From assembly GCF_012641405.1 (NCBI RefSeq), contig NZ_JABAII010000024.1, positions 1 through 64,000 on the forward strand: a DNA stretch of 64,000 nt, read 5' to 3'. The notes beneath the pieces are model-generated. The model saw only the letters and a list, made by a program, of their open reading frames with translations, was not told the DNA's origin and ran no database searches. Of this stretch, positions 19,990 to 30,484 are shown piece by piece. The translations under genes and the position numbers were made by a program. The first letter of the stretch is position 1; every line of letters starts with the position of its first letter. Origin of the DNA: Rhizobium sp. P40RR-XXII. GTDB taxonomy: Bacteria > Pseudomonadota > Alphaproteobacteria > Rhizobiales > Rhizobiaceae.

Positions 19990-21401
19990 AGCTGCCGAAG
20001 GCAATCGGCCTTGTGCATTTTATCGGTATTGGTGGCATCGGAATGAGCGGTATCGCCGAGGTGCTGCATAACCTCGGTCATCGCGTGCAGGGTTCCGATC
20101 AATCGGAAAGCGCCAACGTGCAGCGGCTGCGCGACAAGGGCATTCCGGTCCATATCGGCCACAAGGCGGAAAACCTCGGCGATGCAGAAGTCGTTGTTGT
20201 CTCCACCGCCATCAAGAAGAGCAATCCCGAGCTCGCCGCCGCGCGCGAAAAGCTGCTGCCGGTTGTGCGTCGCGCCGAAATGCTGGCCGAATTGATGCGC
20301 TTCCGCAGCGCCATCGCCATCGGCGGCACGCACGGAAAGACCACGACGACGTCCCTCGTAGCGACGCTTCTGGAAGCCGGCGGGCTCGACCCCACGGTCA
20401 TCAACGGCGGCATCATCAATGCCTACGGCACGAATGCGCGCATGGGCGCCGGCGAGTGGATGGTGGTCGAGGCCGACGAATCGGACGGCACCTTCCTGAA
20501 GCTGCCGGCCGACGTCGCCGTCGTTACGAATATCGATCCGGAGCATCTCGATCACTACGGCAATTTCGATGCCGTCCGCGCCGCCTTCCGGCAGTTTGTC
20601 GAGAATGTGCCGTTCTACGGTTTCGGCGTCCTCTGCATCGACCATCCGGAAGTGCAGTCGCTGGTCGGGCGCATCGAGGATCGCAAGGTCATCACCTATG
20701 GCGAAAACCCGCAGGCGGACGTGCGTTTCTCGAATGTGCGCATCGACGGTACGCGCTCCTTGTTCGATATCGAAATCCGCAGGCGCCGTACGGGCAAGGT
20801 GATCCAGATCAAGGATCTCGTCATGCCGATGCCCGGTCGTCACAATATTTCCAACGCGACGGCGGCCGTTGCCGTTGCCAATCGGCTTGGCATTTCCAGC
20901 GAGGCGATCGCCAAGGGGCTGGCATCCTTCGGCGGCGTCAAGCGCCGCTTCACGCTGACCGGCGAATGGAACGGCGTGAAGGTCTTCGACGACTACGGCC
21001 ACCACCCCGTCGAGATCAAGGCGGTGCTGAAGGCGGCGCGTGAAGCCTGCAAGGGCCGCATCATCGCCGTTCATCAACCGCATCGCTATACGCGTCTGTC
21101 GAGCCTATTCGAAGAGTTCGCCGCCTGCTTCAACGATGCCGACAGCATCTTCCTGGCGCCCGTCTATGCGGCTGGCGAGGATCCGATCGAAGGCATCGAT
21201 TCGCAGGCGCTGATTTCGCGCATCAAGGCTAGCGGTCATCGGGATGCGCGCTATCTGCCATCGCAGGAAGATCTTGCCGCCATGGTTGCAGAGATTGCGC
21301 AACCGGGTGATTTTGTGGTTTTGTTGGGGGCTGGCAGTATCACATATTGGGCAGCATCATTGCCAAAGGAATTGGAAGGCCTCTCGGGTAAGTCCGCATG
21401 A
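19986..21401 (+). CDS. murC: UDP-MurNAc:L-alanine ligase MurC
   Basis: A 471-residue Mur ligase for the first stem amino acid. It carries the N-terminal MurC signature [17 protein letters not shown], the ATP loop [13 protein letters not shown] (about residues 114-126), [12 protein letters not shown] and [10 protein letters not shown], and [10 protein letters not shown] near the end. Start and stop both overlap neighbours in ATGA junctions (murG before, murB after), indicating translational coupling. Confidence 0.96.
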   Translation: MKLPKAIGLVHFIGIGGIGMSGIAEVLHNLGHRVQGSDQSESANVQRLRDKGIPVHIGHKAENLGDAEVVVVSTAIKKSNPELAAAREKLLPVVRRAEMLAELMRFRSAIAIGGTHGKTTTTSLVATLLEAGGLDPTVINGGIINAYGTNARMGAGEWMVVEADESDGTFLKLPADVAVVTNIDPEHLDHYGNFDAVRAAFRQFVENVPFYGFGVLCIDHPEVQSLVGRIEDRKVITYGENPQADVRFSNVRIDGTRSLFDIEIRRRRTGKVIQIKDLVMPMPGRHNISNATAAVAVANRLGISSEAIAKGLASFGGVKRRFTLTGEWNGVKVFDDYGHHPVEIKAVLKAAREACKGRIIAVHQPHRYTRLSSLFEEFAACFNDADSIFLAPVYAAGEDPIEGIDSQALISRIKASGHRDARYLPSQEDLAAMVAEIAQPGDFVVLLGAGSITYWAASLPKELEGLSGKSA

Positions 21402-22372
21402 AACAGGTAAATGGGGAAAAGCTTCTGGCGTCGCTCGGCGACAGTGTAAAGGACATCAGGGGCCGGCTGACGCCAGACGCGCCGATGGATCGTGTTACGT
21501 GGTTCCGCGCCGGCGGGCTGGCGGAACTGATGTTCCAGCCGCATGACACGGACGATCTCGTCGCCTTCCTGAAGATACTGCCGGAAGAGGTGCCGCTGAC
21601 GGTCGTCGGCGTGGGTTCGAACATATTGGTGCGCGACGGCGGCATTCCAGGCGTCGTCCTCAGGCTTTCCGCCAAGGGATTCGGCGCGGTCGAGCTTGCC
21701 GGCGAAAATCGTATCCTGGCCGGCGCCATTTGCCCCGACAAGCATGTCGCGGCCATGGCGATGGACAACAGCATCGGCGGTTTCCATTTTTACTACGGCA
21801 TTCCAGGCAGCATCGGTGGTGCCGCGCGGATGAATGCGGGCGCCAACGGCGCCGAGACGCGCGAGCGCGTCGTCGAAGTGCATGCGGTCGACCGCAAGGG
21901 CGACAAGCATGTGCTTAGTAATGCCGAGATGGGCTACAGCTACCGGCATTCGGATGCGTCTGACGATCTGATTTTCACGCATGTGCTTTTCGAGGGATAT
22001 CCGGAAGATCGCGCCAAGATTCGCGCCGAGATGGATGCCGTGCGCGCCCATCGCGAAACCGTGCAGCCGATTCGGGAAAAGACCGGCGGTTCGACCTTCA
22101 AGAATCCGGAAGGTCATTCCGCCTGGAAATTGATCGATGAGGCGGGATGCCGCGGTCTCGTCATCGGCGGCGCACAAATGTCGTCGCTGCATTGCAACTT
22201 CATGATCAACATGGAGCAGGCGACGGGCTACGATCTGGAATATCTCGGCGAGCAGGTGCGCCGTGAAGTGTTCGAGAATTCCGGCATCAAGCTGGAGTGG
22301 GAAATCAAGCGCCTCGGCTACTTCATGTCCGGCCGGGAGGTTCGCCCGTTCCAGGGTGTCACGACCGAGTAG
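21398..22372 (+). CDS. murB: UDP-N-acetylenolpyruvoylglucosamine reductase MurB
   Basis: A 324-residue FAD enzyme that reduces UDP-GlcNAc-enolpyruvate with NADPH to UDP-MurNAc, upstream of MurC. FAD-domain motifs are [31 protein letters not shown] and [19 protein letters not shown]. The catalytic C-terminal part has [20 protein letters not shown] with the conserved Ser. It is the last gene of the first dcw transcript. A repeat and a hairpin terminator follow, and the next gene is on the opposite strand. Confidence 0.96.
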   Translation: MKQVNGEKLLASLGDSVKDIRGRLTPDAPMDRVTWFRAGGLAELMFQPHDTDDLVAFLKILPEEVPLTVVGVGSNILVRDGGIPGVVLRLSAKGFGAVELAGENRILAGAICPDKHVAAMAMDNSIGGFHFYYGIPGSIGGAARMNAGANGAETRERVVEVHAVDRKGDKHVLSNAEMGYSYRHSDASDDLIFTHVLFEGYPEDRAKIRAEMDAVRAHRETVQPIREKTGGSTFKNPEGHSAWKLIDEAGCRGLVIGGAQMSSLHCNFMINMEQATGYDLEYLGEQVRREVFENSGIKLEWEIKRLGYFMSGREVRPFQGVTTE

Positions 22373-22400
22373 GCTTACGCTGTCATAGGGCAATTCCAGG

Positions 22401-22485
22401 AAAAGTGCGCAGCGGTTTTCCGTCCGGAATTGCGATAAGCAAAGAGATAGAGCGGTTCAGAGTCCGCAAAAAAGTGAACCGCTCT
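22401..22485 (+). repeat. dispersed intergenic repeat, copy 2
   Basis: The head AAAAGTGCGCAGCGGTTTTC is followed by CGTCCGGAATTGC and a 10-bp inverted repeat, AGAGCGGTTC (22449-22458) with GAACCGCTCT (22476-22485). Order and spacing match copy 1 at 127-207, and the head matches the inverted copy at 34331-34359. It lies in the 3' spacer between murB and the terminator. Confidence 0.75.
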
Positions 22486-22514
22486 ACGCTCGAACTTCAG
22501 GCAATGATTCAACA

Positions 22515-22544
22515 AAAAGGCCGGGTTTTCACCCGGCCTTTTCA
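22515..22544. terminator. bidirectional rho-independent terminator after murB
   Basis: The stem AAAGGCCGGGT / ACCCGGCCTTT with a TTTC loop is flanked by A-rich sequence on the left and TTTT on the right. It lies between murB and the convergent MFS gene, so it can serve both strands. Confidence 0.85.
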
Positions 22545-22563
22545 ATTGGTTATCGTGAAGTCC

Positions 22564-23895
22564 TCAGACTTCGTCGTTGCCCGAGAGCAGGATACCGACC
22601 AGCGAGAGCAGCGCGGCGGCCGCCAGATAATAGCCTACATAGACCAGGCCGTAGGTCGTCGCGAGCCATGTGGCGATGTAGGGAGCCAAGGATGCACCCA
22701 CGATGCCGCCGAGATTGAAGGTCATCGAGGCGCCGGTATAGCGCACGGTGGTCGGAAAGGGTGCCGCCAGCGCGGCGCCGATCGGACCGTAGGTGAAGCC
22801 CATCAGGGCAAGACCGATGATCGAGCAGGCGAAAGCGCCCGCAAGGCCGGCCGTTAGCAGCGACGAATAGAACAGGCCGAAGATGAGGATGCCAATCGTC
22901 GTCAGGATCAGAACCAGCCGGCGCGAATAGCGGTCCGACAACAGGCCGGAGATCGGGATCATCAGGCCGAAGAAGACGACGCCGGCGAGCTGGACGACGA
23001 GGAACTGGCCCTGCGAGTAGCCAAGACCTGCCGGTAGCGGACCGTTGCCCGGAGGCCTGGTGCCCCAGCTCAGCGTGAAGGCCGTCATCAGATAGAACAG
23101 CACGAAGGTGGCCACCGCGATGATGGTGCCGAGAATCAGGCTGCGGAGATGCGAGCGGAAGATGACCGCGATCGGGACGGAAACGCGTTCTTCCTTTTCG
23201 ATGGCGCGCTGGAATTCCGGGGTTTCCGTAATCTTCAGACGGACATAGAGGCCGACGGCGACAAGCACGATGCTGATCAGGAAGGGGACGCGCCAGCCAT
23301 AGTTGAGGAAATCGGCATCGGCCATGGTTTCGCGCAGGATGAGGAAAAGACCCGCCGACAGGATAAAGCCGATCGGGGCACCGAGCTGCGGGAACATGGC
23401 GTACCAGCTGCGCTTGCCTTCAGGTGCGTTTTCCGTCGCCAGAAGCACCGCGCCGCCCCATTCGCCGCCGAGACCGAGGCCCTGACCGAGGCGGCAAAGC
23501 GCCAGCAGCACGGGTGCGAGAACGCCGATCGATTCGTATGTCGGCAGCATGCCGATTACGACCGTCGAAAGACCCATGGTCATCAAGGCCGCGACAAGCG
23601 TCGCCTTGCGGCCGATCCGGTCACCGAAATGGCCGAAGATCATCGCGCCGATCGGACGCGCAAAGAAGGCGATGGAGAAGGTCGCGAAGGACTGCAGCGT
23701 TGCCGAGGTCGGATCGCTCGCGGGGAAAAACAGCTTCGGGAAGACAATAACCGCTGCTGTTGCATAAACATAGAAATCGAAAAATTCGATCGTTGTGCCG
23801 ATAAGGCTCGCGATCAGAACACGTGCCGGGGAATTGGCAACAGCATTGTTCGATGACGAGGGGGTCGGCGATAAAGGAGATATCGCGTCAGTCAT
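22564..23895 (-). CDS. MFS metabolite:H+ symporter (MHS/ShiA-like family)
   Basis: A 443-residue, twelve-helix inner-membrane transporter of the metabolite:proton symporter family, whose members include ShiA, KgtP and ProP. The family motif GHFGDRIGRKATL lies in the loop between helices 2 and 3, with LCRLGQGLGLGGEWGGAVLL further on. The substrate cannot be inferred. The ATG has only a weak GGTGGG. It interrupts the dcw cluster on the opposite strand between murB and aqpZ/ddlB. The terminator at 22515-22544 isolates it from murB. Confidence 0.87.
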   Translation of the reverse strand: MTDAISPLSPTPSSSNNAVANSPARVLIASLIGTTIEFFDFYVYATAAVIVFPKLFFPASDPTSATLQSFATFSIAFFARPIGAMIFGHFGDRIGRKATLVAALMTMGLSTVVIGMLPTYESIGVLAPVLLALCRLGQGLGLGGEWGGAVLLATENAPEGKRSWYAMFPQLGAPIGFILSAGLFLILRETMADADFLNYGWRVPFLISIVLVAVGLYVRLKITETPEFQRAIEKEERVSVPIAVIFRSHLRSLILGTIIAVATFVLFYLMTAFTLSWGTRPPGNGPLPAGLGYSQGQFLVVQLAGVVFFGLMIPISGLLSDRYSRRLVLILTTIGILIFGLFYSSLLTAGLAGAFACSIIGLALMGFTYGPIGAALAAPFPTTVRYTGASMTFNLGGIVGASLAPYIATWLATTYGLVYVGYYLAAAALLSLVGILLSGNDEV

Positions 23896-24151
23896 AATCC
23901 CACCAATTTAGAAGGTGCTAAGGTTTCCTTATTAGGTAAGGCGTGTCCTTAGCGTAATTTTCGTTCGGCGCAAACGCCAAATGCGCAAGAAATCAGCGGT
24001 TGTGTGCTACTATTTAGCCGCAATTGTTGATTCGCAAACAGTTGGGCGAACGTTTGCCGTTAAGTGGGCGTGCTTCAGGCGAGTCCTTGCCCGGAGTTTT
24101 TTCATAGATGGTCGATTTTCGCTTTGGTTGAGGGCAAAGGAGAAGGCTTTC

Positions 24152-24838
24152 ATGCAGAAAAAACTCATTGCTGAGTTTCTTGGGACGTTCTGGCTCGTAT
24201 TTGGTGGCTGCGGCAGCGCAATCTTCGCGGCGGCATTTCCGAGCCTCGGCATCGGTTTTCTGGGGGTTGCTTTTGCGTTCGGTCTGACCGTGCTGACGAT
24301 GGCCTATGCGGTCGGCGGCATTTCAGGCGGGCATTTCAACCCAGCCGTCTCGGTGGGGCTGACGGTGGCTGGCCGCTTTCCGGGCGGGCAGCTCATTCCT
24401 TATATCGTCGCGCAGGTTGTCGGTGCCATCGTGGCTGCAGCCGCGCTTTATCTGATCGCCAGCGGCAAGGCCGATTTCCAACTCGGCGGCTTTGCGGCGA
24501 ATGGTTACGGCGAGCATTCGCCGGGTGGCTATTCGCTGGTCTCGGCAGTGGTGGCCGAGATCGTGCTGACCTTGTTTTTCCTCGTCGTGATTCTGGGCTC
24601 GACGAGCAGCAAGGTGCCGGCCGGCTTCGCGCCGATCGCCATCGGCCTGGCGCTGACGCTGATCCACCTGATTTCGATCCCGATCACCAATACGTCGGTG
24701 AACCCGGCGCGTTCGACAGGCCAGGCATTGTTCGTCGGCGGTTGGGCCTTGCAGCAGCTTTGGCTGTTCTGGGTCGCTCCCATCGTCGGCGGCGCCTTGG
24801 GCGGACTCGTCTGGAAACTGGTCGACGACAGCGAGTGA
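24152..24838 (+). CDS. aqpZ: aquaporin Z-like water channel
   Basis: A 228-residue MIP-family channel. Both half-helix motifs are intact, HFNPAVS (about residues 62-68) and SVNPARS (about 182-188). Six transmembrane helices are visible. The Gly/Thr-rich first helix and lack of large glycerol-facilitator loops favour a water-selective AqpZ over GlpF. AAAGGAGAAGG before the ATG sets the start; the open frame before it is not supported. Divergent from the MFS gene and closed by its own terminator, so probably a separate unit. Confidence 0.93.
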   Translation: MQKKLIAEFLGTFWLVFGGCGSAIFAAAFPSLGIGFLGVAFAFGLTVLTMAYAVGGISGGHFNPAVSVGLTVAGRFPGGQLIPYIVAQVVGAIVAAAALYLIASGKADFQLGGFAANGYGEHSPGGYSLVSAVVAEIVLTLFFLVVILGSTSSKVPAGFAPIAIGLALTLIHLISIPITNTSVNPARSTGQALFVGGWALQQLWLFWVAPIVGGALGGLVWKLVDDSE

Positions 24839-24862
24839 AATCACAACGATTTTAATACCTTC

Positions 24863-24900
24863 AGGCCCGCATCGAGTCCCTCGATGCGGGCCTCTTTGTT
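24863..24900 (+). terminator. rho-independent terminator after aqpZ
   Basis: A perfect 14-bp stem (AGGCCCGCATCGAG with CTCGATGCGGGCCT, loop TCC) is followed by CTTTGTT. It separates aqpZ from the ddlB promoter region. Confidence 0.85.
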
Positions 24901-25137
24901 TAAAAAATCTAAATGTAGCGATTTCAAAAGTAGCAACTCTCTGATTCTAATGGCAGAATTCTTTAGGTCGGTTTGATTCGAACCATTCGATCATCGGCGG
25001 AGCGGCCGAAAGTTAACGAAAGTAAACGCTTCATTAACCTTAATGTCGTTCTAATCAGCCTATTGAAAGCGGGGCGAGAATCGCTGTTAGGCGAGGCCCG
25101 CAAACGCAGAGCAAAGACCGTGAAGTCGGGGGTATTA
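24901..25137. other. AT-rich leader of ddlB-ftsQAZ
   Basis: An AT-rich non-coding stretch containing TTAACGAAAGTAAAC (25013-25027) and the palindromic CATTAACCTTAATG (25032-25045). TTAA-rich clusters like these resemble CtrA half sites, but no full TTAA-N7-TTAA was found. A promoter for ddlB is expected here because the terminator after aqpZ precedes it. Confidence 0.4.
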
Positions 25138-26064
25138 ATGGGTGGCAAGCATGTGGCTGTCCTTTTGGGCGGATTTTCCTCGGAGAGGCCTGTCAGCCTT
25201 TCTTCGGGAAAGGCATGCGCCGATGCCCTCGAAGCTGAAGGCTTCCGGATTACCCGTGTCGATGTAGAGCATAATGTTGCTAGTCGTCTGGCCGAGCTAA
25301 AGCCTGATGTCGTCTTCAACGCGCTGCATGGTCCCTTTGGTGAAGACGGAACAATTCAGGGCATTCTGGAATATCTGCAGATTCCCTATACGCATTCCGG
25401 CGTGCTTGCATCGGCTCTTGCGATGGACAAGTCCCGCGCCAAAACGGTTGCCGCCGCGGCCGGCATTCCTGTCGCGGGCTCGATCGTCATGGACCGCTTC
25501 GACATCGTCGGCGAGCATCCGATGAAGCCGCCTTACGTGGTCAAGCCGGTGCGTGAGGGCTCGAGCTTCGGCGTTGTGATCGTCAAGGAGGATCAGGCGC
25601 ATCCGCCGCAGATCGTCACCTCATCCGAATGGCGCTACGGCGACGAGGTGCTGGTCGAGCGCTATATCCACGGTCGGGAGCTGACCTGCGGGGTCATGGA
25701 TGGCAAGGTTCTTGGCGTTACCGAGATCGTGCCGCTCGGTCACAGCTTCTATGATTATGACGCCAAGTACGCCAAGGGTGGGTCAAAACATGTCTTGCCG
25801 GCGGAAATTTCACCGAATCTTTACCAAAAGATACAAACATTATCGTTAAGGGCGCATGAGGCTATCGGCTGCCGCGGTGTTAGTCGATCTGACTTCCGTT
25901 TTGACGATCGCTTTTCCGAAGAGGGCGAACTTGTTTGGCTGGAGATCAATACCCAGCCCGGCATGACTCCTACCTCCCTGGTGCCTGAAATGGCGGCGCA
26001 TGCCGGCTACTCTTTTGGTGAATTTCTCCGGTGGATGGTGGAGGACGCGTCTTGTTTGCGCTGA
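25138..26064 (+). CDS. ddlB: D-alanine--D-alanine ligase DdlB
   Basis: A 308-residue ATP-grasp enzyme that makes D-Ala-D-Ala for MurF. Motifs include [19 protein letters not shown] at the N-terminus, [30 protein letters not shown], and the metal-binding [16 protein letters not shown] near the end. The ATG is preceded by TCGGGGG; a GTG 18 bases earlier is possible. Length equals E. coli DdlB (306). The end overlaps the ftsQ start by 13 bases. Confidence 0.95.
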   Translation: MGGKHVAVLLGGFSSERPVSLSSGKACADALEAEGFRITRVDVEHNVASRLAELKPDVVFNALHGPFGEDGTIQGILEYLQIPYTHSGVLASALAMDKSRAKTVAAAAGIPVAGSIVMDRFDIVGEHPMKPPYVVKPVREGSSFGVVIVKEDQAHPPQIVTSSEWRYGDEVLVERYIHGRELTCGVMDGKVLGVTEIVPLGHSFYDYDAKYAKGGSKHVLPAEISPNLYQKIQTLSLRAHEAIGCRGVSRSDFRFDDRFSEEGELVWLEINTQPGMTPTSLVPEMAAHAGYSFGEFLRWMVEDASCLR

Positions 26065-26984
26065 CGGTCAAAAATATGAGGCGGTCCCGTCATCGCGTCC
26101 CGCTTGCCATCGATGATGTCGAGGACGCATTCGTCCTGCCGCGTCCGCTGCGCCGTACGGTGCGCTTCCTGGTCAGTCTCGGCTCGGGTCGCGTCAATAT
26201 CCCCGCGCATACGGGCACGGTGTCCGTCTTCATGCTTCTCGCCGCGACCGGTCTTTACGGCATGTCGCTCGGCGGGCACACCCAGGCTGTCGCCGAGGCG
26301 ACGACGTCTGCCGCCGGCTTCGCGATCGAGGATGTCAAGGTTTCGGGCAATGACGAGACCTCGGAAATCGAGATCCTGCAGTTGCTTGGCCTTGACGGTA
26401 CGACCTCGCTCGTTGCCCTTGATGCCGACGCGGCTCGCCTGAAAATCGCGAACCTGCCCTGGGTCGAAAATGTGGAAGTTCGCAAGGTCTATCCGAGGGC
26501 TGTCGAGGTGAAGCTGACGGAGCGTAGGGCTTACGCCATCTGGCAGCACGGCTCCGAGCTTTCGCTGATCCAGAAAGACGGTAGCGTGATCGCGCCGCTA
26601 CGTGACAACAAGTTCGCCAAGCTGCCGCTCTTCGTCGGTCGCGATGCCGAAACAGCAGCCGCTTCGGTCGAGGATGCATTTGCCAAGTGGCCGGATGTCC
26701 GTGGTCATGTGAAGGCCTTCGTCCGCGTCGCCGGCCGTCGCTGGGATCTCTACCTCGACAATGGCGTGATCATCAAACTGCCGGAAGACAACGTCGACGG
26801 CGCGCTCGCGCGGCTGACCAAGCTCGACAAGGACGAGAATCTTTTGCAGCGCGACATCGCCGCCATCGATCTCCGTCTCGATGATCGTACAGCAATAGAA
26901 CTCACCCCGGATGCCGCAGTTCGTCGTCAGGCCGCCGTCGATGCGAGAAACAAGGCTTTGAAGAAAGCAGGGCAGGATACATGA
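26052..26984 (+). CDS. ftsQ: cell division protein FtsQ
   Basis: A 310-residue bitopic divisome protein linking FtsA-side and periplasmic factors. A basic N-terminal cytoplasmic segment precedes one transmembrane helix (about residues 58-78), then a POTRA domain starting [20 protein letters not shown] and the FtsQ beta domain. I chose the TTG start because GGTGGAGGA lies seven bases before it inside ddlB; a GTG at 26031 is the alternative. The stop overlaps ftsA by four bases. Confidence 0.92.
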   Translation: MFALTVKNMRRSRHRVPLAIDDVEDAFVLPRPLRRTVRFLVSLGSGRVNIPAHTGTVSVFMLLAATGLYGMSLGGHTQAVAEATTSAAGFAIEDVKVSGNDETSEIEILQLLGLDGTTSLVALDADAARLKIANLPWVENVEVRKVYPRAVEVKLTERRAYAIWQHGSELSLIQKDGSVIAPLRDNKFAKLPLFVGRDAETAAASVEDAFAKWPDVRGHVKAFVRVAGRRWDLYLDNGVIIKLPEDNVDGALARLTKLDKDENLLQRDIAAIDLRLDDRTAIELTPDAAVRRQAAVDARNKALKKAGQDT

Positions 26985-28312
26985 GCTTATTCGGTTCGTC
27001 CCATTTCGGCCTGCCTCGGTTGAAGCCGCTCTCTTCGAAGCGGTCGCACATCGTGTCGGTCCTCGACATCGGCTCGACGAAGGTCGTCTGCATGATCGGC
27101 CGGCTGACGCCGCGCGAGGAGAGCCAGGTTCTCCCGAACCGCACCCACAATATCGAGATCATCGGCATCGGCCACCAGCGCTCACGCGGCATCAAAACCG
27201 GCGTCATCGCCGACCTCGACGCGCTGGAAAGCGTCGTCAGGCTCTCCGTCGATGCGGCCGAGCGCATGGCCGGCCTTACCGTCGACAGCCTGATCGTTAA
27301 CGTTTCGGCCGGACGCCTCGGCAGCGATATCTACACCGCGACCATCGATCTCGGCGGTCAGGAAGTCGAAGCCAACGATCTCAAGAAGGTTCTGGCTGCG
27401 GCCTGCCAGCAGTCGGTCCGCCAGGAGCGTGCCGTGCTGCACTCGCTGGCAACGGGCTACTCCCTTGATGGCGAGCGCGGCATTCGCGATCCGCTGGCGA
27501 TGTTCGGAGACGCGCTCGGTGTCGACATGCATGTGGTGACCGCGGAGCGCGCAGCCCTTCGCAATCTTGAGCTCTGCATCAACCGCGCCCATCTTTCGGT
27601 CGAGGGCATGGTGGCGACACCTTATGCCAGCGGTCTTGCAGCTCTCGTCGATGACGAAGTCGAGCTCGGCTGCGCCGCGATCGACATGGGCGGCGGTACG
27701 ACGACGATCTCGGTCTTTGCCGAGGGCAAGCTCGTGCATACCGATGCCGTCAGCCTTGGCGGCCATCATGTCACCACGGACCTTGCCCGCGGCCTTTCCA
27801 CCCGCATCGAGGATGCGGAGCGCTTGAAGGTCGTCCATGCTTCGGCGCTCGCGAATTCTTCGGAAGAGCGTGAACTGATTTCCATCCCGCCGATCGGCGA
27901 AGACGAGCGTGACCAGCCGACACAAGTGCCGAAGGCGCTGGTGTCGCGCATCGTCAAGGCTCGCATCGAGGAAACCCTCGAGCTCATTCGCGATCGCATC
28001 CAGCGTTCGGGCTTCAGCCCAATCGTCGGCAAGCGCGTCGTCCTCACGGGCGGCGCGAGCCAGCTGACCGGTTTGCCCGATGTGGCGCGCCGTGTTCTTG
28101 CCCGCAATGTCCGCATCGGTCGTCCGATGGGCGTGTCTGGTTTGCCGACGGCAGCCAAGGGTCCGGCTTTTTCGACCGCGGTCGGTCTGATGATCTATCC
28201 GCAGGTCGCAGACATGGAAACACATGCGCCGAGCGGCGGTCTGCTCTCGTCGTTTGGAGGCAATAACAGCCGGATCGGCCGCGTCGGCCAATGGCTGAAA
28301 GAGAGTTTTTGA
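26981..28312 (+). CDS. ftsA: cell division protein FtsA
   Basis: A 443-residue actin-fold ATPase that tethers FtsZ to the membrane. Phosphate motifs are SVLDIGSTKVVCMIGRL near residue 27 and AAIDMGGGTTTISVF near 230, with LTGGASQLTGLPDVA later. The last residues, GRVGQWLKESF, form the amphipathic membrane-targeting helix. It has about 20 extra N-terminal residues relative to E. coli FtsA, as is usual in rhizobia. ATGA overlap with ftsQ. Confidence 0.96.
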   Translation: MSLFGSSHFGLPRLKPLSSKRSHIVSVLDIGSTKVVCMIGRLTPREESQVLPNRTHNIEIIGIGHQRSRGIKTGVIADLDALESVVRLSVDAAERMAGLTVDSLIVNVSAGRLGSDIYTATIDLGGQEVEANDLKKVLAAACQQSVRQERAVLHSLATGYSLDGERGIRDPLAMFGDALGVDMHVVTAERAALRNLELCINRAHLSVEGMVATPYASGLAALVDDEVELGCAAIDMGGGTTTISVFAEGKLVHTDAVSLGGHHVTTDLARGLSTRIEDAERLKVVHASALANSSEERELISIPPIGEDERDQPTQVPKALVSRIVKARIEETLELIRDRIQRSGFSPIVGKRVVLTGGASQLTGLPDVARRVLARNVRIGRPMGVSGLPTAAKGPAFSTAVGLMIYPQVADMETHAPSGGLLSSFGGNNSRIGRVGQWLKESF

Positions 28313-28414
28313 GTGCCTGATCCCGGAGTTCATTCCGGGGCAAGCGTCAGGCAAGTGAAATCGAGTGAATTGGCCGGCGTGGCGATGCGGCCATAAAGAG
28401 AAGGAACGGGTACA

Positions 28415-30154
28415 ATGACTATCAAGCTGCATAAGCCAGATATCACCGAGCTTAAGCCGCGAATCACCGTGTTCGGTGTCGGTGGCGGTGGCGGTAATGC
28501 CGTCAACAACATGATCACGGCAGGCCTGCAGGGCGTCGATTTCGTCGTCGCCAACACGGATGCTCAGGCACTGACCATGACGAAGGCGGAGCGGATCATC
28601 CAGCTCGGCGTCAACGTCACGGAAGGTCTCGGCGCCGGCTCGCAGCCGGAAGTCGGCCGTGCAGCTGCAGAAGAATGCATCGATGAAATCATCGATCACC
28701 TGAACGGCACGCATATGTGCTTCGTCACCGCCGGCATGGGCGGCGGTACGGGCACGGGTGCCGCTCCCGTCGTCGCACAGGCTGCTCGCAACAAGGGCAT
28801 TCTGACCGTTGGCGTCGTCACCAAGCCGTTCCACTTCGAAGGCGGCCGCCGCATGCGTCTCGCCGAGATGGGCATCCAGGAACTGCAGAAGTCGGTCGAC
28901 ACGCTGATCGTCATCCCGAACCAGAACCTCTTCCGCATCGCCAACGACAAGACGACTTTCGCCGATGCGTTCTCGATGGCCGACCAGGTTCTCTATTCGG
29001 GCGTTGCCTGCATCACCGACCTGATGGTGAAGGAAGGTCTCATCAACCTCGACTTCGCCGACGTCCGTTCGGTCATGCGCGAAATGGGCCGCGCCATGAT
29101 GGGTACCGGCGAGGCTTCCGGCCAGGGCCGTGCAATGCAGGCCGCCGAGGCCGCCATTGCCAACCCGCTGCTCGACGAAACCTCGATGAAGGGCGCTCAG
29201 GGCCTGCTGATCTCGATCACCGGCGGCCGTGACCTGACCCTGTTCGAAGTCGATGAAGCTGCGACCCGCATCCGCGAAGAAGTCGATCCCGACGCCAATA
29301 TCATCCTCGGCGCCACCTTCGACGAATCGCTTGAGGGCATCATCCGCGTTTCCGTCGTCGCAACCGGTATCGACCGCGCGATGAACGAGGCGGCCGACAG
29401 AGGCATGGAATTCCGCCCGGCCACGAAGCCCGCTATGCGTCCTTCCGCGGCCGCCGTTCCGGCAGCGGCCGCAGCTCAGCCTGCCCACGTCGCGCAGGCC
29501 CAGACCGCACAGGCTGCCGCTCCGGCTCCACGCACTGTCGATCCGGTTGCCCAGACCATTCGTGCAGCAGAGGCCGATCTCGAGCGCGAACTGGAATTCC
29601 AGATGGGCCGCCAGGCCCATGTCCAGCAGCAGCCGGTGATGCCGCAGGCCGCAGCGCCGGAAGATAACTTCCGTCCGCAGAGCCGCATCTTCGCAGCCGC
29701 CCCGGAAGCCCAGCCCGTCCGTCAGGCTCCGGTTCTGCCGCAGCCTCAGCAGCAGGCGCCGGTCATGCATCAGCAGCCGGTCATCCGTCAGGCTCCCGAG
29801 CAGGTCCGCATGCCGAAGGTCGAGGATTTCCCGCCGGTCGTTAAGGCCGAGATGGAACACCGCGCCCAGCCGGCCGCCGGTCAGGCTTCCGAAGAGCGGG
29901 GGCCGATGGGCTTGCTGAAGCGAATCACCAATTCGCTCGGCCGCCGCGAAGAAGACCCGGCTTTCGACGACATGATGGCTTCGACGAACAACGCGGCTCC
30001 GCAGCGCCGCGCACCGTCGCCGGAAGCGAGCCTCTACGCTCCGCGTCGCGGCACTCTGGACGATCAGGGCCGGCAGGTTCCGCAGGCGCGCATGACGAGC
30101 CATGAAGATGATCAGCTCGAGATTCCGGCGTTCCTGCGCCGGCAATCGAACTGA
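28415..30154 (+). CDS. ftsZ: cell division GTPase FtsZ (long-linker form)
   Basis: A 579-residue tubulin homologue forming the Z ring. The GTPase core covers about residues 10-330, with [13 protein letters not shown], the tubulin signature [12 protein letters not shown] (about 110-121) and [12 protein letters not shown] Pro/Gln/Ala-rich linker of roughly 230 residues follows, much longer than the roughly 50-residue E. coli linker. The conserved C-terminal peptide, [10 protein letters not shown], which binds FtsA and other partners, is intact. A 102-base spacer after ftsA may carry its own promoter. The second, short rhizobial FtsZ is not in this window. Confidence 0.97.
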   Translation: MTIKLHKPDITELKPRITVFGVGGGGGNAVNNMITAGLQGVDFVVANTDAQALTMTKAERIIQLGVNVTEGLGAGSQPEVGRAAAEECIDEIIDHLNGTHMCFVTAGMGGGTGTGAAPVVAQAARNKGILTVGVVTKPFHFEGGRRMRLAEMGIQELQKSVDTLIVIPNQNLFRIANDKTTFADAFSMADQVLYSGVACITDLMVKEGLINLDFADVRSVMREMGRAMMGTGEASGQGRAMQAAEAAIANPLLDETSMKGAQGLLISITGGRDLTLFEVDEAATRIREEVDPDANIILGATFDESLEGIIRVSVVATGIDRAMNEAADRGMEFRPATKPAMRPSAAAVPAAAAAQPAHVAQAQTAQAAAPAPRTVDPVAQTIRAAEADLERELEFQMGRQAHVQQQPVMPQAAAPEDNFRPQSRIFAAAPEAQPVRQAPVLPQPQQQAPVMHQQPVIRQAPEQVRMPKVEDFPPVVKAEMEHRAQPAAGQASEERGPMGLLKRITNSLGRREEDPAFDDMMASTNNAAPQRRAPSPEASLYAPRRGTLDDQGRQVPQARMTSHEDDQLEIPAFLRRQSN

Positions 30155-30198
30155 CCCGATGTTGGACGGCCTTTTAATAGGTTGCTAACCATCTTGAT

Positions 30199-30236
30199 GA
30201 AATCCGGGGCCGAAAGGCCCCGGATTTCCTTATTTT
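30199..30236 (+). terminator. rho-independent terminator after ftsZ
   Basis: A perfect 13-bp stem (GAAATCCGGGGCC with GGCCCCGGATTTC, loop GAAA) is followed by CTTATTTT. It closes the dcw cluster. Confidence 0.92.
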
Positions 30237-30484
30237 AGACCTGTTGTTATATTTGAAATTACCCAACAAATTCAATTGGCTGCTTTCGTAACAAAACGAA
30301 AGAAACAGTGATTTGGAATGCGATGCCTCGGCGCGTATGTAGATACCAAGCAAGCCTGCGGACTCACATTCAATGACGAATGTATGTGGTGTGCGCGGCA
30401 TAGTTAACAGACTGAACCGGCAATAAGGGTAAGCGTCCGAAGATGACCGCCCGGCCTGGATCAGACAGACGAAGGCAGAATTAT
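30237..30484. other. ftsZ-lpxC intergenic region
   Basis: No gene is supported in this stretch. It is AT-richer than its surroundings and should contain the lpxC promoter. A short inverted repeat, ACATTC with GAATGT, lies near 30368-30385, and a TAGTTAACAG element near 30400. No clear -35/-10 pair was identified by eye. Confidence 0.4.

Noticed and set aside
27182-30145. 987-codon open frame on the reverse strand across ftsA and ftsZ
   Set aside because: A shadow of two highly conserved genes. The predicted product is Arg/His/Asp-rich nonsense with no recognisable fold.
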